From NCBI GenBank assembly GCA_035495555.1, contig DATJFQ010000079.1:1-64000 (forward strand): a DNA stretch of 64,000 bases, in the 5' to 3' direction. Source of the DNA: DATJFQ01 sp035495555 (GTDB lineage: Bacteria > Acidobacteriota > Vicinamibacteria > Vicinamibacterales > 2-12-FULL-66-21). Positions within the stretch are counted from its first letter, which is position 1. Each line of letters begins with the position of its first letter. A model generated the notes under the pieces. It saw only the letters and a program-made list of their open reading frames with translations, did not search any database and was not told the origin of the DNA. This document shows positions 15,832-23,620 of this stretch, piece by piece. The position numbers were made by a program, and so were the translations under genes.

Positions 15832-18555
15832 ATGAAAAGCCCAACCACGCCAACCCGCGCTGCGGGAGCCGCGGCGCGCGCGCGTCGTGCAACGGCCGTA
15901 GGCCGCTCGTGCCTCGCCGCTGCCGCGATCACGCTGACGATGGCGATGCCGTTCCGTGCCGCGCAGCCGGAGCACGGCAGCCTCGAAGCCGTGCTGAGCG
16001 GCCTCACGTTCCGAAACATCGGTCCGTTCCGGACGGCGGCATGGATTACGGCCGTCGCCGTTCCGGAAACGCCGCAGCACGATCACCTGTACACCATCTA
16101 CGCCGCGAGCCGGTCCGGGGGACTATGGAAAACGACGAACGCCGGGACGACCTGGCGCAATGTCACGGATTCCATCGGCGCCGCCTCCATGGGCGCGGTA
16201 GCCATCGCGCCATCGAATCCATCGATCGTGTGGATTGGCACGGGCGATCAGGCCAACGCCCGGTCGTCGTACTCCGGGAAAGGCGTGTTCAAATCGACGG
16301 ACGCCGGCGCGACGTGGACGTTCATGGGCCTGCCGGATTCCCACCACGTCGCGCGGATCGTCATCGATCCGCAGAATCCCGACATCGTTTACGTCGCGGC
16401 GATGGGGCATCTCTTTTCGAAGAACGCCGAGCGCGGCGTCTTCCGCACGAACGATGGCGGTCGCACCTGGAAGAAAGTGCTGTTCGTCGACGATCGCATC
16501 GGCGCAATCGATCTCGTCGTCAATCGGCAGTCACCACGAACACTGTATGCGGCCATGTACGACAAGGAGCGGCGCCCGTGGGAACTCGTGGAAAGCGGTC
16601 CCGGCAGCGGCATCTATCGCACCGATGATGGCGGCGATTCCTGGAAGCGCCTCGAGGGCGGACTCCCAACGGGAAATCTCGGCCGCATCGGTCTCGACAT
16701 CTTTCAGAAGAACCCGAAGATCCTGTACGCGCTGATCGAGAACCACAACCAGAAATCGGGCACCGACCAGCGCAGGCCCGACGCGCTGAATCCGCTCGCC
16801 GCCGGCATCATCGGCAACGAGTTGTATCGCACGGACGACGGCGGCGGAACGTGGACGAAGACCACCGAAGAAAACGTCGCCGGCGGAAAAGCACCGTATT
16901 CGTTCAACCAGGTCCGCATCGACCCGCACGACGATCGCACCGTGATCGTCACGAGCGATTCCATGTACATCTCGCGCGACGGGGGCAGGACGTGGAACAC
17001 GGATTTCTTCCGCGGCGCGTTCGGCGATTTTCGCGAGATGTGGTGGGACCCGCAGGACAAGGACCGCATCATCCTCGGCAGCGATGGCGGCGTCAGCGTA
17101 TCGACCGATGGCGGAAAGACGGCCGCCTACTTCCCGAACATGGGCATCGGCGAGGTCTATGCAGTCGGCGTCGACATGGAAGACCCATACAACGTGTATG
17201 GCGGCATGCAGGACCACGACTCATGGAAGGGACCGAGCAACGCGCCGATGGGTCGCATCACGCTCGAGAACTGGATCACCGTCGGTCCGGGCGACGGCAT
17301 GTACAACGTCGTCGATCCGACCGACAGCCGCTGGGTCTACAACACCCGCGAACTGAACCAGATGGGACGGATGGACCAGATGACGGGCATCCGGACACCA
17401 ATCGCACCGACCCGCCCCGCCGGCCAGCCTCGTCTCCGCTACAACTGGATCGCGCCAATCGCGATGTCGCCGCAGGATCCGAAGACGATTTACGCGGGCG
17501 CGCAGGTGCTCTTCCGATCGCGCGATCGCGGCGACACGTGGGAAGAGATCAGCCCGGATTTGACGACCAACGATCCGCAGAAGATCGGCCGCAACGTGCC
17601 GTACTGCACCATTACGACGATCGCGGAGTCCCCGCGCAAGGCTGGTGTGATCTGGGTCGGCACCGACGACGGCAAGGCGCAGTTGACGCAGGACGGAGGC
17701 GGCGCATGGACGGATCTCACACCGCAGCTCGTCGCGGCGGGAGCACCGGCGGATCGATGGGTCAGCCGCGTGTTCCCCTCCCCGTACGACCCGGCCGTCG
17801 CGTTTGTGTCGAAGAACGGCTTCCGCAACGACGATTTCGCGCCGTATCTCTATCGCACGACCGACTACGGACGGACGTGGACCTCCATCGCGGGCAATCT
17901 CCCGCAGGCGCCGATCAACGTTGTCGCGCAGGATCGCAAGAACCAGAACCTGCTATTCGTCGGCAATGACCTTGGGGTCTTCGTGTCCATCGACGGCGGC
18001 GGCCGCTGGTCACAGTTGACGGCCAACCTGCCGACCGTCCCCGTGCAGGACCTGACGATCCACCCGCGGGAGAACGATCTGGTGCTGGGCACCTACGGAC
18101 GTGCGTTCTGGGCGGGAGACATCACGCCGCTGCAGGAGCTCTCCGCAGCGACCCTCGACGAGCCCGTGCATCTGTTCGACGTCGAGCCGCGGACCCGCTA
18201 CGAGTTTGGAACGCAGGGCATGAATTACAACCTGTTCGGCGATGCATATATCGAAGTGCCGAACGAGCCTGAAGCGCTCGTCGTCAATTACCTCCTGAAG
18301 GCAGAGGCTGAGAGCGCGGCCATCACGGTGGCGGACGCCAGCGGACACGTCGTGCGCCAGATCAGCGGCCCCGCGAAAGCAGGATTCAACCGCGCGCTCG
18401 TCCCGCTGAATGGCAGCGGCGGACGCGCACGGGGAGGACGCGGCGCAACTCCAGTTCCCGCGATGGCTGTCGGCGACTACACGGTGACGCTCGACGTCGG
18501 CGGTCAGAAGATGACGAAGCGGACGACCGTCAGGGCTCGCATGGGCAAACTCTGA
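15832..18555 (+). CDS. Large secreted BNR/sortilin-like beta-propeller protein
   Basis: 907 residues from ATG 15832, supported by GGAG five bases upstream. An N-terminal export signal (AVGRSCLAAAAITLTMAMPFRAAQ) precedes a long series of Asp-box/BNR repeats such as TTNAGTTWRNV, STDAGATWTFMG, TNDGGRTWKKV, TDDGGDSWKRL and SRDGGRTWNTD, spread from about residue 60 to 760. A C-terminal beta-sandwich (LDEPVHLFDVEPRTRYEFG; VADASGHVVRQISGPA) follows, with a Gly/Arg-rich patch GGRARGGRGATP near the end. The architecture matches acidobacterial 'glycosyl hydrolase BNR repeat' or VPS10-like proteins. Sugar cleavage has not been shown for this type, and a binding or scaffold role is equally possible. A second, related protein lies at 19946. 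Confidence 0.88.
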   Translation: MKSPTTPTRAAGAAARARRATAVGRSCLAAAAITLTMAMPFRAAQPEHGSLEAVLSGLTFRNIGPFRTAAWITAVAVPETPQHDHLYTIYAASRSGGLWKTTNAGTTWRNVTDSIGAASMGAVAIAPSNPSIVWIGTGDQANARSSYSGKGVFKSTDAGATWTFMGLPDSHHVARIVIDPQNPDIVYVAAMGHLFSKNAERGVFRTNDGGRTWKKVLFVDDRIGAIDLVVNRQSPRTLYAAMYDKERRPWELVESGPGSGIYRTDDGGDSWKRLEGGLPTGNLGRIGLDIFQKNPKILYALIENHNQKSGTDQRRPDALNPLAAGIIGNELYRTDDGGGTWTKTTEENVAGGKAPYSFNQVRIDPHDDRTVIVTSDSMYISRDGGRTWNTDFFRGAFGDFREMWWDPQDKDRIILGSDGGVSVSTDGGKTAAYFPNMGIGEVYAVGVDMEDPYNVYGGMQDHDSWKGPSNAPMGRITLENWITVGPGDGMYNVVDPTDSRWVYNTRELNQMGRMDQMTGIRTPIAPTRPAGQPRLRYNWIAPIAMSPQDPKTIYAGAQVLFRSRDRGDTWEEISPDLTTNDPQKIGRNVPYCTITTIAESPRKAGVIWVGTDDGKAQLTQDGGGAWTDLTPQLVAAGAPADRWVSRVFPSPYDPAVAFVSKNGFRNDDFAPYLYRTTDYGRTWTSIAGNLPQAPINVVAQDRKNQNLLFVGNDLGVFVSIDGGGRWSQLTANLPTVPVQDLTIHPRENDLVLGTYGRAFWAGDITPLQELSAATLDEPVHLFDVEPRTRYEFGTQGMNYNLFGDAYIEVPNEPEALVVNYLLKAEAESAAITVADASGHVVRQISGPAKAGFNRALVPLNGSGGRARGGRGATPVPAMAVGDYTVTLDVGGQKMTKRTTVRARMGKL

Positions 18556-18565
18556 CGGAACGAAA

Positions 18566-18598
18566 CTCCGCAACTTCCAATTTCACAACTACACGAGA
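18566..18598. repeat. CAACTT/AACTAC repeat words between convergent genes
   Basis: Words such as AACTCCGCAACTTCCAA and CACAACTACAC follow the BNR stop codon and face the 3' end of the next minus-strand gene. The remaining 180 bases of this spacer are very G+C-rich and show no credible gene on either strand. Confidence 0.4.
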
Positions 18599-18780
18599 AG
18601 ACCACAATTAGTGGGCAGGAGCGGTTTCGGTGGGGGCGCGGCCGGGGCGCCCCGCGTCGCGCCGCACGGGCCTCCCCGTCGACATGTCTTTTGGGGCGCC
18701 GAGCACGAAGTGGGGCTGGCCGCGCGGCGGGCCCCACCGTCGCCGCGACAAACGTCGCGGACTGGCTGAACCCGAACCAC

Positions 18781-19140
18781 CTATCGCCACTCGGGCGCGT
18801 AGCCTCGCCGGCGAACCCGGTTTTCGACGGTGAGGCTGACCGAGAACACGATGACGGTCTCGGTCAGCGCGATGAACGCGTAAATGGCAAATCGCGTGAA
18901 CGCACTCGGGGTCGGAAAGCACACGTATCCGTCGGCGAAGCACTGCTGGATGAGGCGATCGAGCTCGATGTGCTCGCGCATGATCATCGCGAGGCCCCAG
19001 CCGAAGGTCACGACAGTGCCGGCCAGGTTCCCGAAGATCGGCTGTTTGCGCAGCCAGAACGGCCACGCGACAGCGAGACCGGCCGCGAGCGGCGCCGTCA
19101 TCGACAACCAGAGCCAGTGCCAGTTCAGATGATCGATCAT
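18781..19140 (-). CDS. Small membrane protein of unknown function
   Basis: 119 residues with about three hydrophobic helices: HWLWLSMTAPLAAGLAVAWPFWL, PIFGNLAGTVVTFGWGLAMIM and FAIYAFIALTETVIVFSVSLTVE. Two cysteines lie in the middle loop (QQCFADGYVCF), which could form a disulfide if outside the membrane. I do not recognise a family. The ATG at 19140 lies six bases after the stop of the SDR gene on the same strand, so both are probably one transcript. Confidence 0.65.
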   Translation of the reverse strand: MIDHLNWHWLWLSMTAPLAAGLAVAWPFWLRKQPIFGNLAGTVVTFGWGLAMIMREHIELDRLIQQCFADGYVCFPTPSAFTRFAIYAFIALTETVIVFSVSLTVENRVRRRGYAPEWR

Positions 19141-19146
19141 CGCGGT

Positions 19147-19905
19147 CTATTCGGGGTCGCTCCCGTGAGATGCGAAGTAGTCGAGCACGCGCTGCCGTGA
19201 GCCGGACCGCGTGTACACATCCGGGCGCTGCGAGTCGATGAGCTCAGCGATGACCTCGCCCACTTCGTCAGCACTCTGCGAAAACGGCAGCTCGCGGGAG
19301 TCCGGCCCGCCGTGCACCGCGTTCAGCCCGAATTCCGTTCGGACCACACCTGGCGAGACGAGCGACACGCGAATCCCGGGATCGGTCTCCTGCAGTTCTG
19401 CGCGAAACGTCGCGGTGAGCGCGTTGAGGAAATGCTTCGCGCCACAATATGCTGAGCGGAAGGTCGCGAACGGAATCCGGCCCAGCATCGACGACACGTT
19501 GATGATGTGTCCGGTGCCACGGGATCGGAAGTGCGGCAGCACCTCCTGCATGCCATAGAGCGCCGTCATCACGTTCGCGCGCATCATCGCGTCGACGTCG
19601 CCGTCGGTGAGCTGCGACGGCATCCGAGTGATGCCAACGCCCGCATTGTTGACCCAGACGTCGATCCGGCCGAACCCCGCCAGCGCCTCGGCGACCGCAC
19701 CGGCGACCGTCTCCCGGCGGGACATGTCGCCGACGATCACGCGTGCGCGCGGTCCGCAGTCGGCGGCGACGGCGTTCAGCGCCTCGCGCCGGCGCGCGAC
19801 GAGGCCAACCGAGTGGCCGCGTGACGCCAGCACCTTTGCGAGCGCTGCGCCGATCCCGGCGCTCGCGCCCGTCACCACGACAACCCGTTCGCGCTCCTCC
19901 ACCAT
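19147..19905 (-). CDS. Short-chain dehydrogenase/reductase
   Basis: 252 residues, classical SDR. The cofactor motif TGASAGIG is at residues 12-19, NNAG follows IDVWV, and the active site has a Ser in INVSSMLG and Y-CGA-K (the YxxxK pair) in SAYCGAKHF. Arg after the second strand (VARRREAL) favours NADP(H). The C-terminal specificity region gives no clear substrate. A -10-like TATTCT lies six bases before ATG 19905, suggesting a leaderless message. It is divergent from the second BNR gene, with 40 bases between start codons, and followed by a small membrane-protein gene. Confidence 0.92.
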   Translation of the reverse strand: MVEERERVVVVTGASAGIGAALAKVLASRGHSVGLVARRREALNAVAADCGPRARVIVGDMSRRETVAGAVAEALAGFGRIDVWVNNAGVGITRMPSQLTDGDVDAMMRANVMTALYGMQEVLPHFRSRGTGHIINVSSMLGRIPFATFRSAYCGAKHFLNALTATFRAELQETDPGIRVSLVSPGVVRTEFGLNAVHGGPDSRELPFSQSADEVGEVIAELIDSQRPDVYTRSGSRQRVLDYFASHGSDPE

Positions 19906-19911
19906 CGATTA

Positions 19912-19917
19912 AGAATA
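19912..19917 (-). promoter_or_regulatory. -10 element six bases before the SDR start
   Basis: TATTCT on the minus strand, six bases (TAATCG), then ATG 19905. The spacing equals that at 5013 and 61102, pointing to a shared leaderless promoter design. No -35 is obvious. Confidence 0.45.
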
Positions 19918-19945
19918 TCGCGGTAGCATTCCGCCGGGAGTATCG

Positions 19946-22900
19946 ATGACGCGAACGGTCCTTCTCTGTCTGCTCGCTGCGCTGTTGCAGGGCGGCTCAC
20001 CCGTCCCGCCTGGCGACGCCCGGTATTTCAGCGGTCTGCGGTGGCGGCTCATCGGTCCCAATCGAGCGGGACGGGCCTGGGTCGTTGCCGGAGTTCCCGG
20101 CGACGCATCGACGTACTACCTCGGGACCCCCGCCGGTGCGCTGTGGAAGACGACGAGCGCTGGCACGACCTGGCACGCCATCTCCGACGCGCTGCCGGTG
20201 ACCGGGATTGGCGCGGCCGCCGTTGCCGCATCGAATCCGAAAATCGTTTACGTCGGCACCGGGAGCAATACGCTGGGCGCCGGCGTCTTTCGTTCCGCAG
20301 ACGGCGGAGCGACGTGGACGTCCGCCGGCCTGGCCGACACGAAATATATCGTTGGCCTGTTGATCGACCCGCGCGATCCGAACCTGGTGCTTGCGGCCGC
20401 CGGCAGCGGCGGCAATTTCGGGTCGATGGTGTTCTACAACAACAACCCGTCTGCGGCCCGAGGTGTGTACCGCAGCAGCGACGGAGGACGCACCTGGACG
20501 CACGCGCTCACGCTCGATCCGGCGGTATCGGTCATTGACCTCGTCTGGGATCCCGCGATGCCGCGCACCGTCTTCGCGAGCGTGGCGGCCGCACCGCAAT
20601 CGCCAGCGGGCCTCCTCGTGTCGCGTGACGAGGGACTGACCTGGTCCGCGCTCGAGGGCGAAGGGCTGCCGCTGAATGGATCCGGATTGAATATCGCCGT
20701 CGCGCCGAATTCCTCGGCGCGTCGACTCTACGCGCTCGCCGGCGGACGCGGCGGCGGCGGCCTGTATCGGTCAGACGACGGCGGCACGTCGTGGACGCTG
20801 ACGACGGATCGTCTCGCGAGCGCGGGCGGCCATCTGTATGTCGACCCGCACGATCCCGACGTCGTCTACACGATGGGAACATCCGTGTATAGATCGACGG
20901 ATGGCGGCCGCACGCTGACCGCGATCAAAGGGGCGCCAGGAGGCGATGATCCGCACGCGATGTGGATCGATCCGGAGAATCCGAGACGCATGATCGTAGG
21001 GGCCGATCAGGGGCCGACCATCAGCGTCGACGGCGGGAGCACGTGGACACCGTGGTACGTCGTGCCCAACGGAGAACTGTATTTCGTGTCGACCGACAAC
21101 GCGTTCCCGTATCGCGTGTACGCCGCGCAGCAGGACAGCGGGACGGTCGCTATTCTGAGCCGAAGCGATTACGGCGCGATTCGACCCTCCGACTGGTTCT
21201 CCGTCAGCGGGTACGAGCAGGGTCACATCTTCGACGATCCGCTCGATGCACGTTTCGTCTACTCGCACGGGAACGGCCATCGGATCGTGCGGTTCGATCG
21301 CGTCACCGGGCAGGTTGTGCCGGTATATACGCCGTCCGCCGAGGATCGCTTCGGGCCGCGGCCGGGGATGGATCGGTCGTTGAAAGATCCGCACTGGATG
21401 TTCGTGGGCGCGCAATGGGTGCTCGCATCGAACGACCGTGTGACATGGACGAAGATCAGCCCTGATCTCACGACACGCACCGATGCCGCCGGGACCGGCC
21501 GCCAGCCAAACGGCACCATCGTGGCACTCGCCGCGTCCCCCTTGAACGTCGACGTGCTCTGGGCCGGGACGTCCAACGGGCTGATTCACGTGACGAAGGA
21601 TCGAGGGAAGAGCTGGACGAACGTCAGCCCGCCACTATTGACGTCGCAGCCGGCGCTCACGCTGTGGACCATGGAGGCGTCGCCTCACGACCCCGCGGTC
21701 GCTTACGCGGCCGCCATTGACGTTTCGGATCGCCATGCGCCCTGTCTGCTGATGACGTCGGATTTCGGTGCGACGTGGCAGACGATCGTGACGGGGCTGC
21801 CGGCGGACGTCCCGACGCGCGTGGTCCGGGAGGATCCGGTACGGCCGTCGCTGCTGTATGCCGGCACGCAGGCCGGTGCCTACGTCTCGTTCGATCGCGG
21901 CGGCCACTGGACGTCGCTGCAGCTCAATCTGCCGCGAATCACGGTCAACGACATCACGGTCCATGGCAACGATCTCGCGATCGCCACATGGGGCCGCGGA
22001 CTCTGGATCCTGGACGATGTCACACCGCTGCGGCAGATCGATGCGGTTCGCGCGGCCGCGGAACGGGCGTTCCTGTTCGCGCCCGCGGCCGCAACGCGTG
22101 TGCGGTGGGACAACAACCACGACACGCCGCTGCCGCCCGAAGTGTGGAGCGGACAGAACCCGCCGGATGGCGCGCCGATCGACTACTACCTGAAATCCGC
22201 CGCGTCGCGGGTGACCCTCTCGATTCGCGATGCCGCCGGCGCGCTCGTGCGGGAGTTCACGAGCACTGCACCCGCCGGAGACCAGCGGATGCCCAACGTG
22301 CCGGAATACTGGTTCGCGCCGCCAACCGTGGCCGATCCGTCGGCTGGCATGCACCGGCTCGTCTGGGATTTGCGCGACCCGTCTCCGCCCTCTCTCGATT
22401 ACGACCGCGAGGGCAACCCTTCGTATGCCGTCTCATACGGCATTATTGCGCCGGCCGTTCGCGGCGCGTCGCCGCGTCAGCAGCCGCTCGGCCCGCTCGT
22501 GCTGCCCGGTACCTACCGCATCACGCTGACCGCAGACGGCGTATCGGCGTCGAGAGACCTGACCGTCTCGAACGATCCGCGCAGCACGGCCACCCTCGAC
22601 GATCTGACCGCGCAGCTGCGCGCCGAACGCGGTCTCTCCGCCGCGATCACACGGCTGCACGACGGGATCGAACAGGTTCGAGCGCTACGCGACGCGGCGC
22701 GGGAGCGGACGCGGTCGTCGCAGTCCGCGGACGTGCGATCCGCGCTCACCGCCTTCGAGCGCGCAGCGGAGAGCACGATCGTCGCGCTTGCCGGAGGCCA
22801 CACTGCAGTCGATCAACTCGCCGAACTCGATCAGGGCGATGCAGCCCTCACGCCGAGCACCGCGGCGGCAATTGCGGCCAGCTGCGGACGCGCCGACGCG

Positions 22901-23068
22901 GCGATGGTCCAGTATCGAAAACTCTTCGAAGAGGACCTCACCGCGCTCAATCGAACGCTGACGGCCGGCGGGACTTCTTCCTTGAAAGCGCCCAACACGA
23001 TCGCGGGCCCAGCGTGCGAAGTGATGGACTCGAAATCGTCGTCGGGCGTGGGTTTCGCAAGCCGATGA
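19946..23068 (+). CDS. Second large secreted BNR/sortilin-like beta-propeller protein
   Basis: 1040 residues from ATG 19946, with GGGAG six bases upstream. A short signal peptide (MTRTVLLCLLAALLQGG) is followed by repeated Asp boxes: TTSAGTTWHAI, SADGGATWTSA, SSDGGRTWTHA, SDDGGTSWTLT, STDGGRTLTAI, TSDFGATWQTI. After the propellers come a Fn3/Ig-like sandwich (ASRVTLSIRDAAGALVREF; GTYRITLTADGVSASRDL) and a C-terminal helical domain (LDDLTAQLRAERGLSAAITRLHDGIEQV). This FlgD-like-plus-helix ending is shared with many 'glycosyl hydrolase' BNR proteins of Acidobacteria. Together with the gene at 15832 it makes a spaced paralogue pair. Catalysis is unproven. Confidence 0.88.
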   Translation: MTRTVLLCLLAALLQGGSPVPPGDARYFSGLRWRLIGPNRAGRAWVVAGVPGDASTYYLGTPAGALWKTTSAGTTWHAISDALPVTGIGAAAVAASNPKIVYVGTGSNTLGAGVFRSADGGATWTSAGLADTKYIVGLLIDPRDPNLVLAAAGSGGNFGSMVFYNNNPSAARGVYRSSDGGRTWTHALTLDPAVSVIDLVWDPAMPRTVFASVAAAPQSPAGLLVSRDEGLTWSALEGEGLPLNGSGLNIAVAPNSSARRLYALAGGRGGGGLYRSDDGGTSWTLTTDRLASAGGHLYVDPHDPDVVYTMGTSVYRSTDGGRTLTAIKGAPGGDDPHAMWIDPENPRRMIVGADQGPTISVDGGSTWTPWYVVPNGELYFVSTDNAFPYRVYAAQQDSGTVAILSRSDYGAIRPSDWFSVSGYEQGHIFDDPLDARFVYSHGNGHRIVRFDRVTGQVVPVYTPSAEDRFGPRPGMDRSLKDPHWMFVGAQWVLASNDRVTWTKISPDLTTRTDAAGTGRQPNGTIVALAASPLNVDVLWAGTSNGLIHVTKDRGKSWTNVSPPLLTSQPALTLWTMEASPHDPAVAYAAAIDVSDRHAPCLLMTSDFGATWQTIVTGLPADVPTRVVREDPVRPSLLYAGTQAGAYVSFDRGGHWTSLQLNLPRITVNDITVHGNDLAIATWGRGLWILDDVTPLRQIDAVRAAAERAFLFAPAAATRVRWDNNHDTPLPPEVWSGQNPPDGAPIDYYLKSAASRVTLSIRDAAGALVREFTSTAPAGDQRMPNVPEYWFAPPTVADPSAGMHRLVWDLRDPSPPSLDYDREGNPSYAVSYGIIAPAVRGASPRQQPLGPLVLPGTYRITLTADGVSASRDLTVSNDPRSTATLDDLTAQLRAERGLSAAITRLHDGIEQVRALRDAARERTRSSQSADVRSALTAFERAAESTIVALAGGHTAVDQLAELDQGDAALTPSTAAAIAASCGRADAAMVQYRKLFEEDLTALNRTLTAGGTSSLKAPNTIAGPACEVMDSKSSSGVGFASR

Positions 23069-23225
23069 GTGGTCACGAAGACTCACGGCGACCTCGCCCT
23101 CCTGGGTATCTGTGAGCCCTTTCGGGGTTCTGCGCGTCTCGTGTCCAAGGCAGAAGAGCAACAGCTGTTTGCGGTCCGCGAAAAGAACACGCGAATGCGG
23201 TTCCACGATCTCAGCCATGTTCTCG

Positions 23226-23253
23226 TTGACAGGCGGTCCGCGAGAGCTAAAAT
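23226..23253 (+). promoter_or_regulatory. Consensus housekeeping promoter for padR-ADOP
   Basis: TTGACA at 23226-23231 and TAAAAT at 23248-23253 are separated by 16 bases, close to the sigma-70 consensus. The predicted start of transcription, near 23260, falls within the palindromic operator described next. The rest of the 209-base upstream spacer shows no gene. Confidence 0.7.
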
Positions 23254-23280
23254 ATAGCCGGCTATACATAGCTGGCTATG
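23253..23280 (+). promoter_or_regulatory. Tandem palindromic operator overlapping the padR start codon
   Basis: TATAGCCGGCTATA at 23253-23266 is a perfect 14-bp palindrome. It is followed immediately by the imperfect copy CATAGCTGGCTATG at 23267-23280, which includes the ATG of the PadR gene. Two adjacent sites one and a half helical turns apart fit binding by PadR dimers and autorepression. Binding is inferred from position, since PadR family members typically repress their own operon. Confidence 0.6.
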
Positions 23281-23613
23281 CCAAAACATCCGAATGACCG
23301 CCTCCAGGGCACGCTCGACCTGCTCATCCTGAAGGCTCTCGCATCCGCCGGGCCTCTGCACGGGTACGCCATCGCCCGTCGCATCCGCCTCGCGACGGAC
23401 CACTCTCTGCGCATCGAAGAAGGCTCGCTCTATCCGGCGCTCCAGCGGATGTTGCACGACAAATGGCTGCGCGGCGAGTGGGGGATCACCGACACAGGCC
23501 GCAAGGCCAGGTTCTACACCATCACCGCCGCTGGCCGCCTCCAGCTCATCGAAGAGGAGCGACGCTGGTCGCTCCTGACCGAGGCCGTGGCCAAAGCGCT
23601 GCGGTTCGCGTGA
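23278..23613 (+). CDS. PadR-family transcriptional repressor
   Basis: 111 residues, a compact PadR winged helix: LQGTLDLLILKALASAGPLHGYAIARRI, the recognition part RIEEGSLYPALQRMLHDKWLRGEWG, the wing RKARFYTITAAGRLQL and a short dimerisation helix EEERRWSLLTEAVAKAL. PadR proteins sense small lipophilic molecules and usually control an adjacent transporter. Here the ADOP permease starts seven bases after its stop. The ATG lies inside a tandem palindrome and has no ribosome site. The PadR-ADOP pairing is a hallmark arrangement of Acidobacteriota genomes. Confidence 0.93.
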   Translation: MPKHPNDRLQGTLDLLILKALASAGPLHGYAIARRIRLATDHSLRIEEGSLYPALQRMLHDKWLRGEWGITDTGRKARFYTITAAGRLQLIEEERRWSLLTEAVAKALRFA

Positions 23614-23620
23614 GGATCCA

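Noticed and set aside
18601..18780. Possible coding in the G+C-rich spacer
   Set aside because: Frames are short, Arg/Pro/Ala-rich and match no family; treated as non-coding.
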